In this document: piece by piece, positions 33,985 to 44,060 of the stretch | Position numbering within the stretch: the first letter of the stretch is position 1 | Layout of the letters: every line of letters starts with the position of its first letter | DNA from: Apus apus | Lineage: Eukaryota > Chordata > Aves > Apodiformes > Apodidae | Length of the DNA: 64,000 bases | NCBI RefSeq assembly: GCF_020740795.1 | Contig: NC_067286.1 | Coordinates: forward strand, 1,421,990 to 1,485,989 | Direction: 5' to 3' | Notes under the pieces: model-generated | Seen by the model: the letters and a program-made list of their open reading frames with translations, nothing else | Told to the model about the DNA's origin: nothing | Database searches by the model: none | Translations under genes and position numbers: made by a program

Positions 33985-35097
33985 GCTTCCAACCCCACCC
34001 CAGTCCCGCCCCATATCCAATCCTTTACCCAATCCCACCCCACTGCATGCCAGGAAGGATGTCTTCCAGCTGGATGCAGACCTGCCCAAGGAGGGGAGAA
34101 ACCTCCACCCCCCTCTCTGTTAAAGGACAAGCTGCCACCAAGGAGGATGAGACCCAACAAAGCCCACTGAACTGCTGGGGCTGCCCCAGCTCATCCACAT
34201 CCTCTTCTCCCACCCCAAGGAGGGCTGAGGAGCCCATCATCTCCTCTCCTGGAGCACCCCCATCCCTCTGTCCCCCCCACGCCCTGCCTGCCCTTGGATC
34301 CCCTACCTCCACCTCCTCCCAGCTTCCCTTTGGATGCCCCTGGCACATCTAGGTGCTGGCCAATCCGTGCTGGCATCCCACGGCCCCTGGGCACCCCGGA
34401 GGACCTGGAAGGCTCTCGCTGGCCACTGTGGCTGGCACTGGCATCTGCAGCTGCTTGGGAAGGGGCCAGTTCCTTAATGCGAAGCCCCGTGGCCCCGCAG
34501 CGGCCGCGGGAATGTGCGGAGCTGCCTCGCCCTGCACTCCTGTGGCTCCTGAGAACGTTTTTGGAGGCTATTAGAGGGCCTTGGCACAACCTGGCCTCAC
34601 CAACCCCGCGCTGCTCCGGGGCTCTTAGAACCAAAGCACTTGCATTAGTGAGTCCACTCCTATTTTTCCCCGGAGCAGGATGTCAGGCTGATTTCCCACC
34701 ATAGCTACAAAAGGGATCCCTTCCCTTCCTCCTCCCTGTTCCCCGTTTCTCCCTGCCCCTGGAGGACCATGGTTTTCTGGATCCATCAGGGGCAGGTGCT
34801 GGAGGATTTTTGCTGCCAGATCCTCTCTGGCCCTCTCAGGGACAGTGGGGCTGGCTTGGACTTTGCCCCGACACCCGCAGCAAAGCTGAGATGTTTGGTT
34901 TCCAAGCGGATGTGGCAGCGCTCGGCCTCGCTCCCTCAGCCCTGCTCCACACCCTGGCCTGTCCAAGCTCCTCCAGCTTTGGCTGGGCACGGATTTCCCC
35001 CCCCTGCCCATCACCTCCCTGCTTCACTGCTTCCCCCGAGTCCTTCTTGTCAAGAGCATCGGAGCTGGCACCCTGAGCACATCCCTTTGGGATGGTA
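33985..35097. other. noncoding intergenic DNA
   Basis: No exon, RNA gene or transposon recognised; one CpG-rich patch near 34480-34520. Confidence 0.45.
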
Positions 35098-35600
35098 GGA
35101 TCATGGAATGGTTTGGGTTGGAAGGGACCTTAAAGATCATCTAGATCCCACCCCTGCATGGGCAGGGACACCTCCCAGCAGCCCAGGCTGCTCCAAGCCC
35201 CATCCAACCTGCCCTTCAACACTGCCAGGGATGGGGCAGCCACAGCTTCCCTGGGCAACCTGGGCCAGGGTCTCACCACTCCCCTAGTGAAGAATTTCTT
35301 TCTAAATCTCCCTCTTCCAGTTTTAATCCATCCCCCTTGTCCCATCCCTCCCTGCCCTTGTCCCAAGCCCCTCCCCAGCTTTCCTGGAGCCCCTTCAGGC
35401 ACTGGAAGGTGCTCTCAGGTCTCCCTGGAGCTTTCTCTTCTCCAGGCTGAACACCCCAGCTCTCCCAGTCTGTCTCCAGAGCAGAGCTGCTCCAGCCCTC
35501 CCATCATCTCTGTGGCCTCCTCTGGACTCACTCTGACAACTCCATGCCCTTCTTGTGTTGGGGGCTCCAGAACTGGAATCTGCCAAGTTGGTGGGCTCCT
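35098..35600 (-). mobile_element. CR1 LINE fragment, about 500 bp
   Basis: Reverse-oriented CR1 beginning with 'gatcatggaatggtttgggt', then the inverted 3' UTR and the inverted end of ORF2 up to 'tgttgggggctccagaactg'. It is collinear with the copies at 25.3 and 37.1 kb and ends at the same internal point as the latter. Confidence 0.94.
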
Positions 35601-37116
35601 GAGGGATGTTCTCCAGGGTGTCAGGTTTTGGTAACGCCCATGGGGAGGTTTGGTGCCCAAGGCCTTATGAGCAGGGCCCACCAGGTGGGTACAGTTTGCA
35701 GATCCAGACTGGAGCAGGGTGAGGGCTGTGTACTGGCATCACACGTGGCTACAGAAAGAGAGAAAATGATCCCACACCAGGATTGCAAAGCCAAGCCTGT
35801 CCCACCTGACTCCACTCTTTCCAGGTGGGATCTTCTTGGATGCTCTCTCTTCTCTGGGCTACTTCTGCCCACCCCACTGTTGCCTTGAGAGGAGTTTTCT
35901 CTGATGCCAGGGGAAAGCAAAGGCTCCCTGGTGCTGCTGGAACACCTCGCCAGGCTTTGGAGGGACAGCTGACCCCGACACATGTCCAGGGAAGCAGCAA
36001 GTCCAAGATGGGATGCCCAGATATGGGAGAGAGCCAGGGAGCTTCTGCTAGTCAGGGTGATGAGTCTAACAGCAGCTTCTCTCTGGCCCTTTTCAATCTG
36101 ATTCTCAGGCAGATCCTTCACTTCACATCTCTGTCAGATTTATTTTTTTTCCTCTCCTGCTGGTCCCACACAGCCTCTCTCCTGCCCTTGCAGCCTGAGA
36201 GCAACCACAGGAGGAGAAACTGCCCATCCCTCCCCCCAGCCACCCCCCCAGCTCCCATCCATCAGTGCCTGCTCTTGCGGGAATGATTTATCCCTAATTG
36301 TACCGGCACTCGGCAGAACCTTCCTACCCACGACGAGGGAAAAAAACAACACCACCAAGCAAAACAAACAACAAACAAACCCAACTCAACCCGTGCACTC
36401 ATCAGGAGCTCCTGATGAGACTAATAGCATGGCTAATAGAGGTCACCCTTCATTACGGAGCCACATCTACCGCACATCAGACCCACACCGGAGCTTTTGT
36501 CGGCGGCGCGGCGGGAGCTCTCGGGCCCTCGTCAGCAGAGCAGGAGCACTTTGGGGGCTGGAAGGAAGGGCAGGGGTTGTGGAGCAGCACAGCTCTGCCC
36601 CTGCCAGCCCGCCCAAGGGCAGAGCCTTCTTTTCCAGCTCGGCCTTTCCCAGCCAATGTCACCCTGAAATGCTTTCAGGCCAGCACGGCTGGTCACCAGG
36701 GCAGGCGGGCCAGCACAGCCACCCCCAGCTCCCCTTGGGGACAGCATTTGGGGTGGCGGGGACACACATCACTCCCAGAGCCCTTGCAAGGAGACTCAGC
36801 TGGTGCCAGCCCTGCTGGTCAGGATGCAGTGGCCATCCCTGGGGGCTCTGGAAGCCACCGGCGCCTGGACTCAACTGCGGGGGCCGGCTCTGCCTGCCTG
36901 CCGGGCAGGGAGGAGCTGCTGAGTCAGGGGCTGGAGCAAGAGCTTCTTCATCGATCGAAACCTGACTCCAAGGCCAGGGCAGAGGAGATGAAAGCCTTTC
37001 TCAGGTGATGGCTCGTCCAAGCCCTGGGCTTAGGAGAGAAGACACTGCCTGGTCCAAGTGGGGAGAAGGGGGAGAAATGTGCCAGCTGTGCAGAAGGACC
37101 CTGGCACAGCCCGGAT
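35601..37116. other. noncoding intergenic DNA with an AT-rich element
   Basis: No exon is recognised. The segment 36275-36480 (gaatgatttatccctaattg, gagactaatagcatggctaa, cccttcattacggagccac) has low-repeat, balanced sequence of the kind seen in conserved noncoding elements; conservation was not tested. Confidence 0.4.
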
Positions 37117-37612
37117 TTTCATAGAACCACAGACTGGTTTGAATGGGAAGGGACCATATAGATCATCCAGTTCCAACCCCCTGCCATGGGCAGGGACACC
37201 TCCCACCAGCCCAGGCTGCTCCAAGCCCCATCCAACCTGCCCTTCAACACTGCCAGGGATGGGGCAGCCACAGCTTCCCTGGGCAACCTGGGCCAGGCTC
37301 TCACCACCCTCACAGGGAGGAATTTCTTCCTAAGATCTCATCTCAGTCTCCCTCTTCCAGTTTTAATCCATCCCCCCTCACCCCATCCCTCCCTGCCCTT
37401 GTCCCAAGCCCCTCCCCAGCTTTCCTGGAGCCCCTTCAGGCACTGGAAGGTGCTCTAAGGTCTCCCTGGAGCCTTCTCTTCTCCAGCCTGAACACCCCAA
37501 CTCTCCCAGTCTGTCTCCAGAGCAGAGCTGCTCCAGCCCTCTCATCATCTCTGTGGCCTCCTCTGAGCTCACTCTAACAGTTCCATGTCCTTCTTGTGTT
37601 GGGGGCTCCATG
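37117..37612 (-). mobile_element. CR1 LINE fragment, about 495 bp
   Basis: Reverse-oriented CR1 ('tcatagaaccacagactggt' then 'gccatgggcagggacacc' and the inverted ORF2 end to 'tgttgggggctcca'). It is a direct repeat of the copy at 35098-35600, about 2 kb away. Confidence 0.94.
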
Positions 37613-38682
37613 CTACCAGGAAGGACAGGCATGGACTCAAGGCAGCTGCCCTGACCTGCCAGTGGGTTTCTGCAGGGCAGGACTCCTGCAGCCCCAGCTA
37701 AATCCCACCACAGAGGTTCCTGGAGCACCACTGCACCTCTAGGCTGTCCCTGCCCCCCGGGCTCAGGGCCAGCAAGGAGGAGCCCAGCCCCATGGTGTGG
37801 TCCCACCTGCCGAGCAGCTGCTCCCGGCGACACAGCGGGCAAAGTCCAAGCTGTGACCTTCAGCCTCCACCTGCCGCCTTTCCCTGCCCTCCTCGGAGCC
37901 CTCCTCCATCCCAGTGGTGCCAACCACCCTCCTGGCTCCCCACACCACCTCTCCAGAGCCCGGTGGATCCCCTGGGAACAGTTGTGGCCACGTAGCACAC
38001 GGGAAAACTTCAGGCTTCCATCCCATTTGAGCACCCCGGTAACGCCGGAGAGGGCAGGAATCTCCAGGAGAGTGGAGCACTTAGCCAGAAGGATTTCTAA
38101 CCAAAACTGCTCCCCCAAAAAACAAGGAGTGTTGGGTAACTGGCATATAAACACCTCCAACGGGCAGCAAGGAGTGGGGATGGGGTGGCAGGAGGGGAAA
38201 GGAGATGTGACATCCCCCAGGCAGCACATGAAACCCTCTCCCCAAGAAGGGACTGGCAGGGAACAGCACCAAGGGATGCTCAGGGTGAGCCCAGGGAGGT
38301 CAGAGAGGTTTTTGGATCCCCCCACATCCACACTTCTCTCTCTTCCTCATCCACCCTCCCACTCCTGTTGCACACCTGGGGCCAAAGGGGCTTTGGGGCA
38401 TGAATATGGGGTAGGGGCTGGGCTGGGGGCCCACTGGGGGTGTCTGTCCAGCCATGCCACCTTCCTCAGCACTGCACATCAATTAGAATTCATCTTTCTG
38501 GTTGTGTTTCTGTTGTTCTTTTATTGACATTTGCTGTCTGGGAGAGGAGCAGTAATGAAATCCTCCAGTGCACAGCACAGCTCCGGGGCTGGATGGGTGT
38601 CATCCCAGCAGCCAGAACCTCCCAGCTCACCATCCAGAGCCCCAGGGGCTTCAATCTATAGCTTGGGGACCCTGAATTCTAA
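37613..38682. other. noncoding intergenic DNA
   Basis: No exon, RNA gene or repeat recognised. Confidence 0.45.
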
Positions 38683-38906
38683 TTAAGAAGAAATTCTTCC
38701 CTGTGAGGGTGGTGAGATCCTGGCCCAGGTTGCCCAGGGAAGCTGTGGCTGCCCCATCCCTGGCAGTGTTGAAGGGCAGGTTGGATGGGGCTTGGAGCAG
38801 CCTGGGCTGCTGGGAGGTGTCCCTGCCCATGCAGGGGTGGAACTGGATGATCTATAAGGTCCCTCCCAACCCAAACCATTGTGGTTCTGTGATGATTCTA
38901 TGAAAC
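38683..38906 (+). mobile_element. CR1 LINE 3'-end fragment
   Basis: Forward CR1 tail from 'agaagaaattcttccctgtg' through 'agctgtggctgccccatccc' and 'ggtgtccctgcccatgcagg' to 'aaggtccctcccaacccaaa' and gatgattctatga. Confidence 0.95.
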
Positions 38907-39557
38907 CACTAACACACCTTCTGGGAGAGCCACCACACCTTGGTCATCAAAGTGTCACCTCTTCCAGCTCTGGCCCCGGCCCAGGGACACGTTGTCTCTT
39001 TGAACTGGTGTGGCGTGGGGATGCCTCAGCTCCAGCAATGGGAAAAACCCCAGTGGGCTGGGACAGGCAGTGGGAGCCACGCCAGGCAAACAGGAGGGTT
39101 GTGCCCATGGCAAACAGCCCCAGCCGCCACGGAAAATTCCCTCCCAGCCCGTTTCAGAAGGCAGCACCGAGCAGCTGAGCCGGGGGAGAGACACCAGACA
39201 GATGCTCCCTGGGTCATTCAAACATACACCAGGGCACGAGGTGGCCACAGGGCTAGTTATTCAGATGCCATCTGCCTGTCACCCACGGGGAGACTGGCCC
39301 TGGCTCATGTCACCCGAAGCAAAGCGAGTCTGCTGTGGTCTCAGCTTTTTGGTGACCCCCATGGGTGGGTTTCCAGCTGAGCTGCCCTCTCTGGGTTGCT
39401 CCAGCCCATGGTTCAGGTGCTTTGCTGACCCAGGAGCTGGTGAGCTTGTCAATCAGCATCATTTATATGCTGGAATAACTTGTCAAAGGGATGAGCATCC
39501 TCCTAGAGCAGATCCCAGCTGCTCCCTTTCCCATCCACGCCTCCCCAGGGCCACTCT
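38907..39557. other. noncoding DNA, nothing recognised
   Basis: No exon, repeat or RNA gene can be supported. Confidence 0.4.
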
Positions 39558-39712
39558 GGTGCAACCTGCTCTCCTGGGACCCCTCTCCAGGACACTGACA
39601 TGCTCTCCTGGGACCTGCTCCAACACACCAACGTGCTCTCCAGGGATCCACCCTGACACACCAGTGTGCTCCTGGGAGACCCTTTCCAGCACACCAAGAT
39701 CCTCCTGTGAGC
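39558..39712 (+). repeat. short minisatellite, about 33-36-nt unit, four copies
   Basis: Repeated segments of the form ctctcctgggacc ... caacacaccaacgtg recur at about 33-36 nt spacing (tgctctcctgggacc, tgctctccagggatcc, tgctcctgggagacc). Noncoding. Confidence 0.7.
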
Positions 39713-39884
39713 CTGGCAGCTGCTGATCCCACTCAACCGCCTGACCGGTTCTGCCCCGCGTGGTGTTTGCACAGAAAAACAAACAGGACATCACATCTCC
39801 AAGCTCCTTTCCCACCCTGTCCAGAGGACCAGGAGATAAGGAAGACAGAGCAATGGGAGAAACCCCCCCCCCCCTCTTTACTGC

Positions 39885-40260
39885 TGCTGCTTCATTAACA
39901 TTTTTATTAGCTGGAACAAGTGCCAGGTCACAGCCTTCTCTTGTTAAAGTGGCAAAAGAGTTTGCTTTCTAAGCCCCTGTAATTACTCCCGTTTGGCTCT
40001 GAAAATTTCGTCGTTGGAGGTGAAGTTTCCCCTGGCTTGGCCTCAGCCCAGAGATTAATTTGTGTAAAAGGCCTGAGTGAGGGGAAAAAAAATAAATAAC
40101 ATTAAAAAGAGAAGGTTCTCCCTGTTCGGTTGGAAGGAGGAATAAAAATAGCTGTTTTCTCCCTGTCAACGAAATTAAAAGAGGGGGGAAAGGAGTGTAA
40201 TGACTTCTCTGAACAGATGTGAAAGCTGAAGTGGCTGGGAACTGAAAACTGAAATTTGGC
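39885..40260. promoter_or_regulatory. AT-rich island, candidate distal SYT7 regulatory element
   Basis: An AT-rich, non-repetitive island sits in otherwise GC-rich DNA about 3.5 kb upstream of the SYT7 start. It contains several TAAT/ATTA-type cores (cattaacatttttattagct, gtaattactcc, gattaatttg) and a run ggggaaaaaaaataaataac. This composition is common for conserved enhancers near neural genes, but function is inferred from composition only. Confidence 0.3.
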
Positions 40261-40639
40261 AGCAGAAGCTGCCTTTGCCAGGGAGCCCCATGCTGGCACC
40301 TCCTGGAGAAATTTGGGTTGAGTTGGTGAAGCTGTGGCCGTGTGAGAGCCCTGGGGGAAGGATCAGAGCGGGATGGTCAGGGTGGGGTGCTCAGTGCAAG
40401 GTCCTCGTGGCTGGGGGTTCTTCGAGCTGTTGGTGAGGTTTGCAGGTGAGGTTGGAAGCTGGAGCTGCTCTCAGGTCCCTACAGAGCCCTGGGGAGCAGG
40501 TGGGAGTGTGCCCGTCCCAAGGGACATGCCTATGTCCCACTACAGCCCAGCACCGTGCTGGAGAGACAGGAGCACCGCCCTGTGGCCAGGGCTGAGGGGG
40601 AGAGCGAGGGAGAAGCGTGGTGGGCTGGGCTTGGGGTGT

Positions 40640-41060
40640 CTAGGGTTTTGGGATGGCAGGAGTTCACGTTGCCCAGGGATTTGGGATGGCAGGGATCCTG
40701 TTGCCCAGTGATTTGGGGTATCCAGAGATTTGATGTACCTAGAGAGTTGCCATGGCAGGGTTCCAATTGTCCAGGGATTTGGGGTACCCAGGGCTTTGGG
40801 GAGCAGGGCTCCAGTTACCCAGGGATTTAGGATACCCAGGGATTTAGGATACCCAGGGATTCAGGATACCCAGAGCTTTGGGGTGGCAAGAGTGCAGTTA
40901 CTGACGGGTTCAGAGTACCAGGGCTTTGGGATGGCAGGGCTCCAGTTGCCCAGGGATTTGGAGTACGCAGGGATTTGGGGTACCCAGGGATTTGGGGTAC
41001 CCAGGGATTTGGGATACGCAGGGATTCGTGGAGCAGGAGCTCAGGTTGCCCGGGGATTTG
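40640..41060 (+). repeat. minisatellite, 18-nt unit
   Basis: Units of the form gatttggggtacccaggg are repeated with variants (ggatttgggatggcagg, gatttaggatacccaggg). The unit length is a multiple of three, so the frame stays open through the array (40730-41557) and gives a degenerate hexapeptide repeat around 'GIWGTQ'/'GFGVPR'. There is no splice or promoter support for coding. Confidence 0.92.
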
Positions 41061-42779
41061 GGAAGGCGGGAGTTTGGAGCTCAGGGGTTGGCAGGATCAT
41101 GCCGGGTTGTATGCTGGGAGGGTGGCTGGAGAGGACAGGGCTGGGGACAGTTCGTGTCTCCACCACGGGGAGGCAGGGACAGCTGGGGGTGACAGCAGGA
41201 CACCTGTCACCTGGGGTTCACCTCCCCAGCTTTGGGCCAGCTGTGGTTTCAGCCAACTTTCTCCCTCCGTGGTGGCCTGATTGGCAGGGAAAAGCATCCC
41301 CGGGAGCTGCTCAGCATCCAGGAGGGTGCTGGCCCCTCGGTAGGAGCCCGGCGGCTCCGGTGCGGTGCTGGGCTGGGCTCTGCCGTGAGTCAGCAGCGTT
41401 TTACACCCACTTGGCCCCCGGTGGAAGTGACGGCGGAGCCGGGTTGTGTGGGTGCGGGAGGTTACGGTGCTGCCGGGATGTCTGTGCGTGCGGGGACGGG
41501 GGATTTGAGAGCTTTGCTGAAGAGTGTGTGGGAAGCGAGCGGAGAAAAGCGGAGTGAAAGCAAAGGTTTGTGCCAAGGGTTTAATGAGAAGGTTCCCACA
41601 AAGGGGTGGGGAGGAAAGGGGGGGGGGGGGAAATAATAAAATAAGTCATCATCATCAAAATAAAGCCACACGTCCCCGTGAGGAACCAGCCAGCGGGGGC
41701 GGGGGGTGAGGGGCAGTGCCCCTCCCCAGCCTGCCCGTGGTTCTGGAGGGCTGGCAGGAGGCTGGCACCCGTCCCCCTCTCTGGAAGAGCTTGGCCAGGG
41801 GGTAGGTGCAGAAGTTTGCCTGGCACGTGGCTCCCGGAGAGCCCCACTGGCTGCCACCCGCACCCAGACACCCCTGGCACCCACCCCAAAACGGGCTGTC
41901 CCTGGCCCGGCTCCCGAGGGGCTGGGAGAAGCCCCCAGGTGAGTGCTGCAGTGGGTGACATGCCAGGATGGGCAACGAGGAGCCCGTGGTGTGAGTCAGG
42001 AGCACGAGAGCTGATCCCTTACCACCCAGGAGGCCCCCCCCGGAACCGCAGCGCTGGGTGCTGGGACCCCCACAGCCGGGGGAAGCCCCTCAGGGCCAGG
42101 GTGGTGCTTGCCACCAGCTCAGCCTCATCCCTAAACCCCGTCCCTGGAGGTTCAGGGTTTCCTCCACAGGCTTTGATGTATTATAAGGAGGTAATTCCTG
42201 CTCCTTTCCCTGCTTGCACGCCGGTCTGGGGGCAAGCAGAGCCAAGATTTAGTCCCAAGAGCTTCTGGACCACTATGGTTGTGGTTTTCTGGCTCTTCCC
42301 AGCCCAGAGCTTCCACCTGATCTCCTCTGTCCCTCAAGGCCATGCTGGGCTCTGGCCCTCAAGGTTCCCACAAGCTCCAGATGGTCCAGGACGAGTCCTC
42401 CAGCCCCACAGCCCAGTGCTGGCCTGGAGTCTCCATCCCAGCCACCCCAGCAGAAGGGCCCAGCAGGCCCACTCCCAAAGCCTGACAGCAAAACCCTCAG
42501 CCACCGTCTTCATCCTCCATCATCATCCTCCCACGCCCCGTTGCACCCATCCAGAGGAACCTCCCGCAGCAGGACGCGGGGGCTCCTCCTCCCTCCCACT
42601 CCCTCCCACCCTGGGGACCCCCAGGCCAGCACCCCAGGGACACGGCTGGTGGCAGGGGTGCCCAGCAGGACCCACTGTTTGCACACCCCCGAGTGCTCCG
42701 CAGAGCGGCTCACCCGTTCGTTTGCTCGGCATCTCTGTAACAAACGTTAAAGAGGCAATAAACGCCGGGCTAGGAATTG
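41061..42779. other. GC-rich DNA upstream of the SYT7 promoter
   Basis: No exon recognised. A CpG-rich patch at 41330-41520 includes gtgagtcagca, a perfect NF-E2/MAF-type site near 41383-41393. A G run lies at 41620-41630. Confidence 0.35.
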
Positions 42780-44060
42780 CCCTTTCCTGCTGGGGGGGAG
42801 AGGGAGGGAGGGAGGGGGGCGGAAAGGGGGCCGGATAACGGGAGCCAGCGCACCCGCTCCATGCACCCGCACCAGGTTTTCCAGCGCCCGCAGCGCCCGC
42901 CGCGCCCGCAGTGCCCCGGTAGCGGCCGCCGCGCCCCGGCACCGGGAAAACCCGGCCTGGATCCCACCCGGAGCGGGGCAATTGAGGAACATGCCGGGGG
43001 GGTGGATTGGGGGAGTGCGTGGCAATGGGGTGGAGGAGGTGTGACCCGGAGGGTGGGTGAGGGGAGGTTGTTGCCCCCTGCGTGTGTGCGGTGCTGGGGG
43101 GTGCGCGTGTGCAAGCCCCCCCGTGCTCCCGCGTGTGCGCGCACGGTGTGCACGCTTGTGGCCATCCGTGTGCGCGGGTGCGGGGGGGCTGTGTGCCCCC
43201 CTCCAGCCCCACGCGTGTGCTCCCCGTTTATGGTGGCGGGTGTGTCTCTCCGCCCGTGGCACCCCGCGCCTGCTCCTGCGTCCCCTCCCTCCCTGGCCGT
43301 GCCGATGGCCGGGCGTGTCCCCACCGGTGGCAGTGCCGGTGGCCGTGCCCCCCCCCCCCTCCCCCGCGCCCTGCACCGACGCCCCCTCCCTCCCTCCCTC
43401 CTTCCTTCCTTCCCTCCTTCCCTCCCTCCATCCATCCCCGGCGGCTGCAGTTTCCCTCTCCCGCCAGCAGCGAGCAGCAAGTGGATGCGCGATCGGGGCT
43501 CACACTCACGCACACACACACACACACACACACAGACACACAGACAGAGGCAGGCAGCGGGCGGGCAGCACGGGCTCCGCGGGGCTGCCGGCCCCCGCCG
43601 CCGCATGCGGGCCCCCGCCGCCGCCCCCGCCGCCCGCCCACCCCGCCGCCGGCTGATGAGCCCCGGCCCCGCCGAACCGGGCAGCAGCCGCCGCCCCGCC
43701 GCCCGCCACCATGTACCTGCACCCGGAGGCTGCCAGCGCAGGTGAGCCCGCCCTGCGCAGCGACGGGCACCGGGGACCCGCCTGGGGGGGGGACAACGGG
43801 ACACACACACACACGCCGGGGCTCGCCACCTTCTACCCCCTGCCCGGCCCCGCCGGTGGGACCGCTCCGTGCCGCCCCCCCCCGGGGGCCGCGGCGGCCG
43901 CTGCCCGGTTGCCCCCTCCCTTCTCAAGCCCCCCCTTTGCCTCCCCAGCTGCGGCTTTGCCGGAGTGACCGGTCGGGAGTTACGGTAGTTTTGTGTTTTT
44001 TTTTTCTGGGGGGGGGACGGGGACGACGGGAGAAAGTCACCGCCGTCGCTTTCAAGTGAG
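42780..44060 (+). promoter_or_regulatory. SYT7: CpG island and promoter region of SYT7
   Basis: A CpG-dense island spans the SYT7 first exon. Upstream of the ATG it contains a (CCCT)n-like tract at 43385-43438 and a (CA)12 microsatellite at 43511-43534. Both are probably in the promoter or 5' UTR. The transcription start cannot be fixed from sequence; no clear TATA box is seen, as expected for a CpG-island promoter. Long GC-rich open frames on both strands here (for example 42770-44119 minus) are not considered genes. Confidence 0.75.
43711..43741 (+). CDS. SYT7: SYT7 coding exon 1 (start of synaptotagmin-7)
   Basis: The ATG at 43711 has an optimal Kozak context (gccaccatg) and encodes MYLHPEAASA followed by the first base of a Gly codon. 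The consensus donor (gcag|gtgagc) is at 43742. The peptide corresponds to the short intralumenal N-terminus of vertebrate synaptotagmin-7. The human protein starts very similarly, as I recall it, with changes at residues 3, 4 and 10. The exon ends in phase 1 and joins exon 2 at 55612 in frame. SYT7 is a slow, high-affinity Ca2+ sensor acting in asynchronous release, vesicle replenishment and lysosome exocytosis. Confidence 0.93.

Noticed and set aside
33505-34352. His/Pro/Ser-rich open frames of 221 and 274 codons
   Set aside because: Products of a catccc-type minisatellite that lacks stop codons in any forward frame.
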